Of a stretch of 64,000 nt of DNA, positions 25,192 to 33,400 are shown piece by piece; position 1 is the first letter of the stretch, and every line of letters starts with the position of its first letter. Location: NCBI GenBank assembly GCA_963817885.1, contig CAWFQE010000009.1, positions 1 through 64,000 on the forward strand. Reading direction: 5' to 3'. Origin of the DNA: CAVOHU01 sp963817885 (GTDB lineage Bacteria > Acidobacteriota > Vicinamibacteria > Vicinamibacterales > JAKQTR01). Both the position numbers and the translations under genes were made by a program. A model generated the notes under the pieces. That model ran no database searches. It worked only from the letters and a program-made list of their open reading frames with translations, and was not told the DNA's origin.

Positions 25192-27142
25192 ATGCCGCTT
25201 CGAATCGAGGTCACCAGCGCCACGCAGCAGGGCCAGTTCGAACACGACTACGGCCCGCTCGAATTCGGCCGAGGACCGCGACGGGACGTTCCGCGGTTCG
25301 TCCTCGACGACGCCTCCATATCGCGCGATCAGCTGCGGATCGAAGAGCTGGCCGATGGGCTGATTCGCGTCGAGAACCTGAGCGCAACCCAGGCGATTGA
25401 AGTCGAGGACGGCGAGCGCGTGGCCATGAGGCAGTGGCGCACGTTTCCTCCCCCGCTGTGCCTGACCGTTCGCCGGACGAAAATCGTCATCCAACCGAAG
25501 AACGGCTCCGGCGCGGCACCCGCGCGGCCACCAGGCCCGATTTCGACGTCGTTCGCTGCGCCGGTCGATGGCGCGGCCATGGCGCAGTCATCCGTCCCCG
25601 ACGCGCGACGGATGCCTCCGGGCTCCTCAGCGGATGCGGGAGCGTCGAGGCTGCCGGAATCAGGAGCCCCGGCCGGCGACGGCACGTTGGCTGCGCCGAT
25701 GGAGGAAATCGAGGCCGGCCTGGTGGCGCTCGAGTCTGAGCCCGAGGTTCCGCGCCGAAGCGGCTTCCCCGCCGCGCAGACCAATTCCAGCAGCGTCATC
25801 GAACACCTCACGGAATGGCTCCACGCGATTGTCGAGCTCCAGCAGGCCGCGCCGGGATCGGCGGAGTTCTTCCAGCGAACGGCCCAGGCCATGCTCGACC
25901 TGCTGGGCATGGACCAGGGGATGGTGCTGCTCGCGAGCGAGCACGGCTGGAACATCGCCGCCACCGCCGGGACCCGGCACGACGGCGGCGCCCGCTACAG
26001 CCGGACGCTGGTCGAGTACGTCGCGAAGAACCGGCGGACCTTCTACCAGGACCTGCAGCAGATGGTCCGGATGAGCCTCAGCCTGGCGCGGGTCGAGGCG
26101 GCCGTGGCGGCCCCGATCTTCGGGCTTCAAAACGAGGTGGCGGGCGTGCTGTACGGGTCCCGCAGCCGCGGCATCTTCGCGCGCGGGCCGGTCGGTCCGC
26201 TGGAGGCCCAGCTGGCGCAACTGCTGGCGGCCTCGGTCGGCGCCAATCTCGCGCGGTCCTCGGCGCTGCGCACGCGCGTCCAGTTCGAGCAGTTCTTCTC
26301 GCCCGAGCTGGTGAGGGAGCTCGAGCAGAACCCCAACCTGCTGGAGGGCCGGTCACAGGAGGTGACGCTGGTGTTCACCGACCTGCGCGGGTTCACGGCC
26401 CTGTCGCAGCGGCTCGGCGCGGAACGCACCTGCCGCATGGTGCGCGACATGATGGAGGGGCTGTCCGAGCAGATCGTTGCGCAGGGCGGCGTGATTGTCG
26501 ACTACGCGGGCGATGGCATCCTGGCGATGTGGAACGCGCCGACCGAGCAGCCCGATCATGCGGTCAGGGCGTGCCGCGCCGCGCTGGCCATGCTCGGTGA
26601 GCTGCCGCAGATCAACCAGCGCTGGGGACAGGAAGCCGGCAACGCGCTGTCGCTCGGCATCGGCATCAACAGCGGCCCCGCGCAGGTGGGCAACACCGGC
26701 AGCAGCCGCAAGTTCAAGTACGGGCCGCACGGCCACACGGTCAACGTGGCCAGCCGCGTCCAGGACGCGACCAAGATCCTCGGGTCTGCCGCTGCTGGTC
26801 ACCGCGGCCGTCAGGGACCTGCTGCCTCACGAGATGCAGACGCGGCGGCTGGGCCAGGTGCGCCTGCCCGGGGTCGAGCAGCCGGCCGTGCTGTACGAGC
26901 TGCAGGGCGAACGCGCATCCGATGAGTGGCTGCGCCTGCGCGATACCTATGAGAAGGGCCTCGCACTCTACGAGGCCGGCGAATGGTCGAAGGCCTGCCA
27001 GACGGTGGCGCCGCTCCTGCCGTCGGACGGGGCCCGGGAGAAGTACGACATCCCGACGTTGAAGTTGCTGCGCAGGGCGTGGGAGTGCCTTGAAACGCGT
27101 CCCGATCCGTTCGTGCCCATCGTCGACGTCAGCACGAAGTGA
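25192..27142 (+). CDS. FHA-GAF-adenylate/guanylate cyclase, frameshifted near its end
   Basis: It would be a 649-residue class III nucleotide cyclase if one base were removed near 26781-26784 (CGGGT). An N-terminal FHA-like domain (LEFGRGPRRDVPRFVLDD...SISRDQLRI) should bind phosphothreonine. A linker and a GAF domain (~residues 215-370) follow, then the catalytic domain: LVFTDLRGFTALSQ (metal Asp), VDYAGDGILAMWNAP (second metal Asp) and GIGINSGPAQVGNTGS. After ATKILG the frame shifts by one, and the second frame continues LPLLVTAAVRDLLPHEM to the TGA at 27142. It makes cAMP or cGMP; the substrate is not predictable. It may not be truly broken (see the frameshift finding). Confidence 0.85.
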
Positions 27143-27191
27143 GGACCGAGGCGCGACGGACCGCAACGGTCTAAGGCGGGGAGCATCGGGG

Positions 27192-27996
27192 ATGAGCGGA
27201 TTGGGATTGCTGCCGCTCGGCGTCGGCGACGCGTTTTCAGCGCGGTACTATTCGAGTTGCCTGGCTCTCGAGGCCGACGGAGCGCTGGCTGCTGGTCGAC
27301 TGCCCGCATCCCATCCGCAAGATGCTTCGGGACGCGTCCCGCGAGGCCGGTCGATCGGTGGATCTCGACGAGATCTCCGGCGTCGTGCTGACCCATCTTC
27401 ACGCCGATCACAGTTCAGGACTGGAAACGCTGGGCTTCTACTGCCGCTTTGTGCTCGGGCGGAAGATGCCGCTGCTCTGTCACCCGCATGTGGCCGCCCG
27501 ATTGTGGGACGGGCACCTGGCGGCGGGCATGCAGTTCTCGAATCAGGAATCGTCCGATCGACCGGTGGAACGGCGACTCGAGGACTTCTTCGACTGGATC
27601 CCGCTCGACGACGTCGCTCCCGTCGCGTGCGGGCCGTTCCGAGTCCGGTGCCGGCGGACGCATCACTCGGTGCCGAGCACAGCCGTGATGGTCGAATCCG
27701 GCGGGACGAGCCTCGGGTACAGCGCCGACACGATCTTCGATCCGGGGCTCATCGACTGGCTGTCGGCGGCGGACCTGATTGTCCACGAGGCCGGCCCGGG
27801 CTACATGCACACGCCCTATGAGCATCTCGCACGGCTGCCGGCGTCGCTTCGCTCCAGGATGCGACTGATCCACTACCCTGACGAGTTCGACACAGCAGCC
27901 AGCGAGATCGAAGCGCTGCGTCAGGGACGCTACCAGCTGGCCGTTGGCGGCACCGGTGCGCCCGGCCGTCCGGTGAGCGCTCACGGGACCCGATAA
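27192..27996 (+). CDS. metallo-beta-lactamase-fold hydrolase, frameshifted near its start
   Basis: Without one extra base near 27278-27281 (GACGGAGCG) this is a 267-residue protein. The first frame gives MSGLGLLPLGVGDAFSARYY...LALEADG. The second resumes ERWLLVDCPHPIRKML and carries the zinc motif LTHLHADHSSG (HxHxDH), then HHSVPSTAVMVE and GYSADTIFDP, then VHEAGPGYMHTPYEH. This resembles RNase Z/AtsA-like members of the superfamily; the substrate is unknown. Its stop overlaps the next start by one base (TAATG), so it is coupled to the TPR-methyltransferase gene. Confidence 0.8.
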
Positions 27997-29429
27997 TGGG
28001 CTCACCGGGTCGCCCGAGGCAGACGATGGCCGATCCGAGCGTGACGACGATCTACTATCGCGGGCTTGCGGAATACGCGGACGGGAAGCTGGCTGCAGCC
28101 GAACGCGACTTTCGCGCGGTGCTCGGCCGAAGCTCCGCGCACGCCGGCGCTCTCCACCATCTCGGCCTCGTTTCGCAGCAGTCGGGCCGGACGCGCCTGG
28201 CCCTTCGCCTGCTTCGCCGGTCGGTGGAGGCGGACCCGAAGAACGCCGACTATCTCCTGAACCTCGGGAACCTGTTCCATCAACTCAAACGGACGCGCGA
28301 CGCCCTCGGCGCCTGGGACGCCGCAGGCCGGATCGACCACACGCTGGAGGACGCGTTCAGCAACGTCGGCCTGACGTGCGCCGAAATCGGTGACCACCAG
28401 CGGGCAGTCAATGCGTTCTCGCGAGTAACCGAGATCAACCCGGATTCAGCCGACGGGTTCCGACGACTGGCGGCCAGCCTGCGGCGCCTTGGATGCATCG
28501 ATGAGTCGCGGCAGACCGCAGCACGGGCACGTGCGTTGTCACGGGACCCGCACGCTCTGGCCAGGTTCGCCGCAGCCCGATTGAGGGCGGGACGCCCGGA
28601 AGAGTGGCTGAACACGTTGCGACGCGCGACTCGGATCGCTCCGCGCGACGCGGAGGTGGCGTTTCAGCTCGCGAACGCCCTCGCCAGCATGGGCCGAAAA
28701 GCCCCGGCGCTGAAGGCGTACGCGCGCGTCCTCTCGATCGATCCGCACCACGAATCCGCGCGCTTCCGGACAGCCGCGCTTCGAGGTGAGTCGCCGCCGC
28801 TGCCGCCGGCCGAGTACCTCACCCGGCTCTTCGACGGCTACTCGGTCTTCTACGATGAGCACCTGGTCGAGCGGCTGCGCTACCGTGGACCCGCATTGCT
28901 GTGGCGCGCAGTTCGACGCGTCCTCGACAAACAGGGGAAGAAGGCGCGGGACCTGACGGTCCTCGACGCTGGCTGCGGCACGGGCCTCGCCTCCGACCTC
29001 CTGAGGGGCGCAGCCCGGCGCCTGGTTGGCGTCGATCTGTCACCCGGCATGATCGAAAAGGCGCGAAGCCGCCAAGCCTACGACAAACTCATCGTCGGCG
29101 ACCTCGTGAAGATCCTTGGAGCCAGCCGGGCGAAATTCGATATGGTCTTCAGCTCGGACGTGTTCAATTACTTTGGGGATCTGGCACTGCCAGTCCGGGC
29201 CGCTGCGCGGGCGTTGAAACCCGGAGGCTTGCTGGCGTTCACCGTCGAGGCCGGAAACGGGAACGGGTATGCGCTCACCCGCAGCGGACGCTACACGCAC
29301 TCGTCCGCGTTCGTCCGCGCGACTGGCATGGCGTCCGGCTTTGTCGTGCGGCACACCGGCACCGGCACCCCGCGCTACGAGCGCGGCATGCCGGTGCGTG
29401 CCACCGTGGCCGTCATGCAGAAGGCATAG
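27996..29429 (+). CDS. TPR protein with C-terminal SAM-dependent methyltransferase domain
   Basis: A 477-residue protein. Residues ~15-280 hold about seven tetratricopeptide repeats (YYRGLAEYADGKLAAAERDF, ALHHLGLVSQQSGRTRLALR). Residues ~300-477 are a class I methyltransferase with motif I LTVLDAGCGTGLASDLL, acidic motif VGVDLSPGMIEKA and FSSDVFNYFGD. TPR-methyltransferase fusions of this layout are common and their substrates are unknown. It starts at the ATG overlapping the upstream stop, with an alternative ATG at 28026. It converges on the small-peptide genes, the nearest one beginning 20 bases after its stop. A role in modifying a locus product is possible but unproven. Confidence 0.88.
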   Translation: MGSPGRPRQTMADPSVTTIYYRGLAEYADGKLAAAERDFRAVLGRSSAHAGALHHLGLVSQQSGRTRLALRLLRRSVEADPKNADYLLNLGNLFHQLKRTRDALGAWDAAGRIDHTLEDAFSNVGLTCAEIGDHQRAVNAFSRVTEINPDSADGFRRLAASLRRLGCIDESRQTAARARALSRDPHALARFAAARLRAGRPEEWLNTLRRATRIAPRDAEVAFQLANALASMGRKAPALKAYARVLSIDPHHESARFRTAALRGESPPLPPAEYLTRLFDGYSVFYDEHLVERLRYRGPALLWRAVRRVLDKQGKKARDLTVLDAGCGTGLASDLLRGAARRLVGVDLSPGMIEKARSRQAYDKLIVGDLVKILGASRAKFDMVFSSDVFNYFGDLALPVRAAARALKPGGLLAFTVEAGNGNGYALTRSGRYTHSSAFVRATGMASGFVVRHTGTGTPRYERGMPVRATVAVMQKA

Positions 29430-29448
29430 GCGGTTGGCCTGCGGACTG

Positions 29449-29544
29449 TTACTTCAGCTTGTTCAGCATTCCCCCGGACGGGTTGTTCCTGGTGTCGAGG
29501 TCCTTGGGCCTGCCGGTCTTCTTCGTGGTCTGCTTCTTGTCCAT
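29449..29544 (-). CDS. small basic peptide A1 with a DL...GG signature (putative precursor)
   Basis: A 31-codon gene with a strong ribosome binding site (AAGGAGACAGAC before ATG). It reads MDKKQTTKKTG, then RPKDLDTRNNPSGG, then MLNKLK. It is nearly identical to A3 and similar to A4 upstream, so selection has kept the reading frame across copies. A Lys/Thr-rich N-terminus, KDLDTR and a Gly-Gly at residues 24-25 leave a six-residue tail. I read it as a leader with a very short core that a double-glycine peptidase could release. No database family is claimed, and a small nucleic-acid-binding protein is an alternative. Confidence 0.7.
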   Translation of the reverse strand: MDKKQTTKKTGRPKDLDTRNNPSGGMLNKLK

Positions 29545-29577
29545 GTCTGTCTCCTTGTGCGACCCCTGGTTCCACTG

Positions 29578-29640
29578 TTACAGAGTCCCCTCAGCGGGGT
29601 TGTTCCTGGTGTCCAGGTCCTTGGGCTTGCGTGTCTGCCT
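29578..29640 (-). pseudogene. start-less relic of the A-family peptide gene (A2)
   Basis: The frame encodes QTRKPKDLDTRNNPAEGTL and then stops, clearly homologous to A1, A3 and A4. There is no ATG, GTG or TTG start in frame, and the Gly-Gly is changed to Glu-Gly. It is in the same frame as A3, separated by A3's TAG stop, so only readthrough or a non-standard start could express it. Most likely it is a decaying copy. Confidence 0.65.
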
Positions 29641-29685
29641 GGCGCCAGGCGTCTCGTCCCTGACCAGCTCGCAGCATCGGCCTCG

Positions 29686-29781
29686 CTAGCACTTTACCGG
29701 CAGCATTCCCCCCGACGGGTTGTTCCTGGTGTCGAGGTCCCTGGGCTTTCGGGTCTTCTTTGTCGTCTGCTTCTTGTCCAT
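29686..29781 (-). CDS. small basic peptide A3 with a DL...GG signature (putative precursor)
   Basis: A 31-codon gene, GGAGGCGGGT before the ATG. It reads MDKKQTTKKT, RKPRDLDTRNNPSGG, MLPVKC. Compared with A1, the leader part is conserved and the last four residues differ (PVKC against NKLK), which is the pattern of a conserved leader with a variable core. This copy has the only Cys in the A family. It is transcribed in the same direction as the TPR gene and peptide A4 upstream, with 22 bases between A4's stop and this start. Function is inferred only from this pattern. Confidence 0.7.
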   Translation of the reverse strand: MDKKQTTKKTRKPRDLDTRNNPSGGMLPVKC

Positions 29782-29803
29782 ACCCGCCTCCATCGATGAG
29801 CTG

Positions 29804-29896
29804 CTAATACTTGAAGATCGCCCCACCCGTAGGGTTACTGCGGGTGTCGAGGTCCTTGGGTCTGCGTGTCTTCTTGGACGCCTGCTTCTTGCTCAT
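29804..29896 (-). CDS. small basic peptide A4 with a DL...GG signature (putative precursor)
   Basis: A 30-codon gene. It reads MSKKQASKKT, RRPKDLDTRSNPTGG, AIFKY. The last five residues are unrelated to the tails of A1 and A3 while the rest is conserved. GAAGGTGAGGCAGAC precedes the ATG. It begins eight bases after the TPR gene's stop on the same strand, so it is almost certainly cotranscribed with it. The aromatic tail after Gly-Gly is short, like a signalling peptide. That role is speculation from size and position. Confidence 0.7.
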   Translation of the reverse strand: MSKKQASKKTRRPKDLDTRSNPTGGAIFKY

Positions 29897-29903
29897 GTCT
29901 GCC

Positions 29904-30818
29904 TCACCTTCCCGGTGGCTGAAATTCCAATTTCGGCCCTTCTGGCGTGTCCGGGATGACGCAGCGGCGCCCAGCCAGCGCGTCCGCTGCCCTCCGCCAG
30001 TTCTCGCGTGCTGCAGCGAGATGCGGATGCCCGGAAACGAGTCGGAGTTCGAGGATCGCAACCGCGCGCGAGAGAAGCGGGACCGCATCCCCCGCACGGC
30101 CCATCTCTACCAGCAGCCTGCCGATGTTGTTCTGCGTGAGCGCCACCTCCGGGACACCGCCGCCCAACAGGCGAGTCCTGATGGACAGCGAACGGCGGTA
30201 GCATCGCAGCGCTTCTCGGCGCTTGCCGCGCGCAGCGAGCGCGGCGCCCAGGTTGTGCAGCGTCGCCGCCACATCCTCGTGCATCTGGCCATACACGCGC
30301 TGGAAGACGCGCAGCGCACGCCGGTAGATCGCCGCGCTCCGGCGCGGCTCTCCCAGGCCATCCAGGACAGCCGCATACGCCGAAGCGTCCGCCATAGTCC
30401 GCGGGTCGTTCTCACCGAGCAGCCGCCGCGAGATGGTCCACGCCCTCCGCGCGGGCTCTTCAGCCCGGACGAAATCGAGCTGGGAATGAAGCAGGCCGGC
30501 GATGTTGTGGTAGAGCGACGCCGCATCCAGAGAGGCCTCTCCCCCGGTCGACATTGTCGAGACGAGTGCGGCCTCGTACAGTCGCATCGCCTCATCGAAT
30601 CGGCCCCAGCACTTGTAGAGGATCCCGATCTCGTTCCGCGCTGAGGTGGCCTCCGCCGAGGTCTCGCCCAACGCGGTGACGGCAACTTCGAGAGCCTGTC
30701 TCAAGTGCCGTTCGGCACGCGGGTATTCACCGTGCTGGCGGCAGGCCGCACCGGACTTCGCCAGGCGTTGGCAGCGAATTCGCGCCGCCTGTGCAACTCT
30801 GAACTCGAGGCTGCTCAT
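29904..30818 (-). CDS. tetratricopeptide-repeat protein of the peptide operon
   Basis: A 304-residue soluble protein made of TPR/kinesin-light-chain-type repeats (about residues 20-270): AERHLRQALEVAVTALGETS, AMRLYEAALVSTMSTGGEAS, SLYHNIAGLLHSQLDFVRAE, CYRRSLSIRTRLLGGGVPEV. No signal peptide or catalytic motif is visible. It sits between peptide genes B1 and A4 on the same strand. The start is either this ATG (AGGT upstream) or a TTG at 30854 that overlaps the B1 stop (TTGA). Tight packing with precursor-like genes suggests a peptide-binding adaptor or a Rap/PlcR-like receptor, which is an inference. Confidence 0.8.
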   Translation of the reverse strand: MSSLEFRVAQAARIRCQRLAKSGAACRQHGEYPRAERHLRQALEVAVTALGETSAEATSARNEIGILYKCWGRFDEAMRLYEAALVSTMSTGGEASLDAASLYHNIAGLLHSQLDFVRAEEPARRAWTISRRLLGENDPRTMADASAYAAVLDGLGEPRRSAAIYRRALRVFQRVYGQMHEDVAATLHNLGAALAARGKRREALRCYRRSLSIRTRLLGGGVPEVALTQNNIGRLLVEMGRAGDAVPLLSRAVAILELRLVSGHPHLAAARENWRRAADALAGRRCVIPDTPEGPKLEFQPPGR

Positions 30819-30850
30819 GACCTGTGCCGGTGGCCGAGTCGGCCCGTTGT

Positions 30851-30991
30851 TCAACGCACCGTGAGATTGTGGTTGGAGGCCAGTCTTCCGCCCCGGATCT
30901 TGTCCGCCTCGGCTCTCCCCAGGCGCAAGTCCTTGGTGGTGACCTTCGGCGCTTTGGAAGTCTTGCTCTTCTGCTTGATTTCTTTCGACAT
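30851..30991 (-). CDS. small peptide B1 with a DL...GG signature (putative precursor)
   Basis: A 46-codon gene with ACAGGAGACAGTC before the ATG. It reads MSKEIKQKSKTSKAPK, VTTKDLRLGRAEADKIRGG, RLASNHNLTVR. The N-terminus is Lys/Ser/Thr-rich. A conserved TTKDLRLGR block leads to a Gly-Gly at residues 34-35 and an 11-residue tail. It is a clear paralog of B2 (31108-31248). It shares the (K)DL...GG arrangement with the A and C peptides, which suggests a common recognition motif. A secreted or modified short peptide is the favoured reading. Confidence 0.7.
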   Translation of the reverse strand: MSKEIKQKSKTSKAPKVTTKDLRLGRAEADKIRGGRLASNHNLTVR

Positions 30992-31107
30992 GACTGTCTC
31001 CTGTCTTTGCGCCACAGAAAGGCGCGAACTGACGGGTCGCCCCCCAGGAGAAGGCGGAGTAACCTTCACTGCCCAGAGGCCCGCCGGTCGCTATTCCTGA
31101 TGCACCG

Positions 31108-31248
31108 TCAACCCACCGTGAGATCGTGGTTGGTGGAGAGCCTGTCGCCCTTCACCTTGTCCGCGGCGCCTCTTCCTAGGCGCAGGTCCTTGGTCGTCAC
31201 TCTCGCCGCTCGGGACGTCTTGCTCTTCTGCTTGGCGTCTCTTGCCAT
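31108..31248 (-). CDS. small peptide B2 with a DL...G signature (putative precursor)
   Basis: A 46-codon gene with GAGGAGTCTGTC before the ATG. It reads MARDAKQKSKTSRAAR, VTTKDLRLGRGAADKVKGD, RLSTNHDLTVG. It is the same length as B1 and collinear with it without gaps. Substitutions are mostly conservative, and VTTKDLRLGR and the RL.xNH.LTV tail are kept. The second Gly of the double glycine is Asp here, so it may be cleaved differently or not at all. That both copies keep the C-terminal tail argues the tail is functional. Confidence 0.7.
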   Translation of the reverse strand: MARDAKQKSKTSRAARVTTKDLRLGRGAADKVKGDRLSTNHDLTVG

Positions 31249-31272
31249 GACAGACTCCTCTGATGTTTCCGC

Positions 31273-31446
31273 TCATTTCTTCGGCAACGACGCGGAGTGC
31301 CGCTGGCCAAAGACGATGGCCTTGCGTGCCCCCCCGCGCACGTCGGTGTCGGGCAGCAGGTCGTTGAGCCGGATCGGTCTCGACGAAGGGACCTTCCGTG
31401 CGCTGCGATTCTCGGCCGTCTTGTCGGCGGTCTTCTTGGCTGCCAT
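31273..31446 (-). CDS. small peptide C with a DL..DVRGG signature (putative precursor)
   Basis: A 57-codon gene, first of the minus-strand peptide group. It reads MAAKKTADKTAENRSARKVP, SSRPIRLNDLLPDTDVRGG, ARKAIVFGQRHSASLPKK. The LNDLLPDTDVRGG block is the fullest form of the DL...GG signature shared by the A and B peptides. The 18-residue tail is basic. The start is uncertain: no good ribosome binding site is seen before this ATG, and in-frame ATGs lie upstream (to 31506). It lies 24 bases upstream of B2. Confidence 0.55.
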   Translation of the reverse strand: MAAKKTADKTAENRSARKVPSSRPIRLNDLLPDTDVRGGARKAIVFGQRHSASLPKK

Positions 31447-31995
31447 GGATATCGCCGTGATGGAACCGTTCATTGGCAAGGACGATGCCAGAACAGGCGG
31501 CATCATCGGAAAGGCGCGATCACGGCGAACGGTGGAGCCTCGCGACCCCGGAGCCGAAACGCACCGGAGCGCGGCGCTTCTGCACCCGGGACACTTCGCG
31601 ACATGACCGGCACCGTTTCGATGCCGGTTCGGTTCAGTATCGGTGCCGGCCGCTCCTGATTGACGCCCGGAGCGCAGGCACGGTCGGGGGCCGAATCAGG
31701 TCGACGAGGTGAGCGGAACAACGAGCATCCGCCCTGGACGCTCGTGCGGTGCGGTCGGCCTTTTCGGGCGATCCGTTCACATCGAGTCCTCGAATCCTGC
31801 GCCGCGCCCCTCGTTGCGGGGATCCGCGGGCTGTCAACGCCGCGTCGCTGGCAAGCGACTTGCAATTCAGATGCATCAACTGTGATATTTCGGCGCGGCG
31901 ATTGAAACGGACGAAGCCGAAGAGGCTTAGCGGCGCTGAGCCGATCCTCGACTTCGACCAGGATGGGTGTCTGCGCCGAACCGGAGCCCGGGGCG
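31447..31995. promoter_or_regulatory. divergent intergenic region between the peptide group and the glycosyltransferase genes
   Basis: About 550 bases with no supported gene, between divergent transcription units, so it should contain both promoters. It includes a perfect 9-bp inverted repeat, CCGGCACCG (31607-31615) and CGGTGCCGG (31641-31649), 25 bases apart, which could be an operator. I found no convincing -24/-12 sigma-54 promoter, although a sigma-54 activator is encoded in the locus. Confidence 0.45.
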
Positions 31996-32918
31996 ATGCC
32001 TGGCCGAGAAGCGATCTGCTTCGTACCTCGCGACGCCGTCGAAAGAAACGCGCGCGTTGGCGCTCGACCGATGGATCCGATTTCTCCTCGGCGAGATTCC
32101 GATCGTCGGACGACTTGTCCCTCCTCGCTGGTCGCGGGCCCGACGCATGGGTTTCACGGCCGGCCTGCGGGCGTGTGTGCAGTCGCTGCGCAGGCATCAT
32201 ACGTCCCTGCCTCCGGTGATTGCCTTGCGACCCGCCGGGCAGGAGCTGACCCTGGCGGACGTGGACGAGGTCATCGGCTTCGATCCCGAGCCTGTACAAG
32301 TCCATTCCTTGCCGCGATCTCTATTTCGGCCGTGAAGTGTTCTACAAGCTCGAGGTCTTCCGCCTTTCGGGCTACGACCGCATCGTCTATCTGGATTGCG
32401 ACACGCTCGTACTCGACGACATTTCTTCATTGTGGGATTCGCGCCAGTACGCCGCGAACGACTTCTATGCCGTGCGCGAGACCGCGGAGATGGGTGTGCC
32501 CGCACGGGTGCAGGGCAACTTCAACACAGGCGTCATGGTCATCAACCGGCCGCTGATCTGCGACGCGGTCCATCGGCGGATGCTGAAGATCGCTCGAAAG
32601 GGGATCTCCTATGACGGAGGTGACCAGGGGGTCATCAACCACTACCTGGGCGGACGATACGGAGCCACCGCGGGCGAGCTCGACGCGGGCTACAACGTCA
32701 TGTCGCTCGTGAAGAAACGGGGAGACTGGACCTCCTTCAAGGACCGGATGAGGATCCTCCACTTCAACAATCGGTTGAAGCCCTGGGCGCCGGACCACCG
32801 CCACGACTGGCTCTTCGATGGCGAGCTCAAGCGCCTGTGGGATGACGCGTACAACTTCGCTCCGACGCCGCTCGAGACACAAGGACATTCCGAGCGTGCG
32901 TCGGCGCCGAAGTGTTGA
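31996..32918 (+). CDS. GT8-like glycosyltransferase, copy 1, two frameshifts
   Basis: Removing one base at each of two places (G32023 in TTCGTACCTC; G32294 in CCTGTACAAG) gives a 306-residue protein. It is collinear with the intact half of copy 2 at 33401: AICF-LA..P at the start, PRWSRARRMGFTAGLRACVQ, LTLADVDEVI, PYKSIP, then GYDRIVYLDCDTLVLDDIS with the metal-binding DxD. NTGVMVINRP and DGGDQGVIN follow, as in glycogenin/GT8 enzymes. These transfer a sugar from a nucleotide sugar with retention. The acceptor is unknown. A Nif11-type precursor lies 93 bases downstream, so peptide glycosylation is a candidate role. Confidence 0.75.
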
Positions 32919-33011
32919 TCGTCGCAGGTATGCGCCGGGGGGGCAGCTCTTCACTCGCAGCGCGGGCCGCCACGGTGCGGCCCAACGATTCGGTAACGAT
33001 CAGGAGGCGGT

Positions 33012-33317
33012 ATGTCCAAGGAAAACGTCGCGTTGTTCAGCAGATCGATCTCGAAGAACCCGGAGCTCAACCGGCGCATCAGTGAAGCCGGGACGAGCGT
33101 CGACGCTTGGGTCGGGATCGCGCGTGAGGTCGGCTTCGAGTTCACGCCCGACGAGTTTGCGTCGGTCGTCGGTGAGACCCTTGGACGTACGGTGACGACG
33201 TCGAATGCCGTGCGCGAGTACCTCGGTGCTCGGTCCAAGGTGGGCGACCTGGAGCTGAGCCGCAAGACCCTCGACGCCATCGTCGGTGGGCGCCGGCTTT
33301 TGCACACCAGCGGTTGA
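33012..33317 (+). CDS. Nif11-type (NHLP-like) double-glycine precursor peptide
   Basis: A 101-residue peptide with CAGGAGGCGGT before the ATG. The N-terminal ~50 residues fit the Nif11-derived leader: MSKENVALFSRSISKNPELN, then WVGIAREVGFEFTPDEF. A linker follows, then LSRKTLDAIVGG with Gly-Gly at residues 92-93, leaving the short tail RRLLHTSG. Such leaders direct ribosomal peptides to modifying enzymes and are cut after Gly-Gly by C39-peptidase ABC exporters; one is encoded at 42601-45739. It lies between two paralogous GT8 genes. The eight-residue tail is unusually short, with only one Thr and one Ser as possible O-glycosylation sites. Confidence 0.82.
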   Translation: MSKENVALFSRSISKNPELNRRISEAGTSVDAWVGIAREVGFEFTPDEFASVVGETLGRTVTTSNAVREYLGARSKVGDLELSRKTLDAIVGGRRLLHTSG

Positions 33318-33400
33318 GGGTTCTGGCACCGACGTTTCAGAGGCCTGATCTCGTTCGGTGCATTCGCGCCGCAGGTCGGTATGGCCTTGGAGGTGATCGA

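Noticed and set aside
29269..29799. 176-residue plus-strand frame across the small-peptide genes
   Set aside because: It is the antisense of peptides A1-A3 and its repeated segments merely mirror their conserved leaders.
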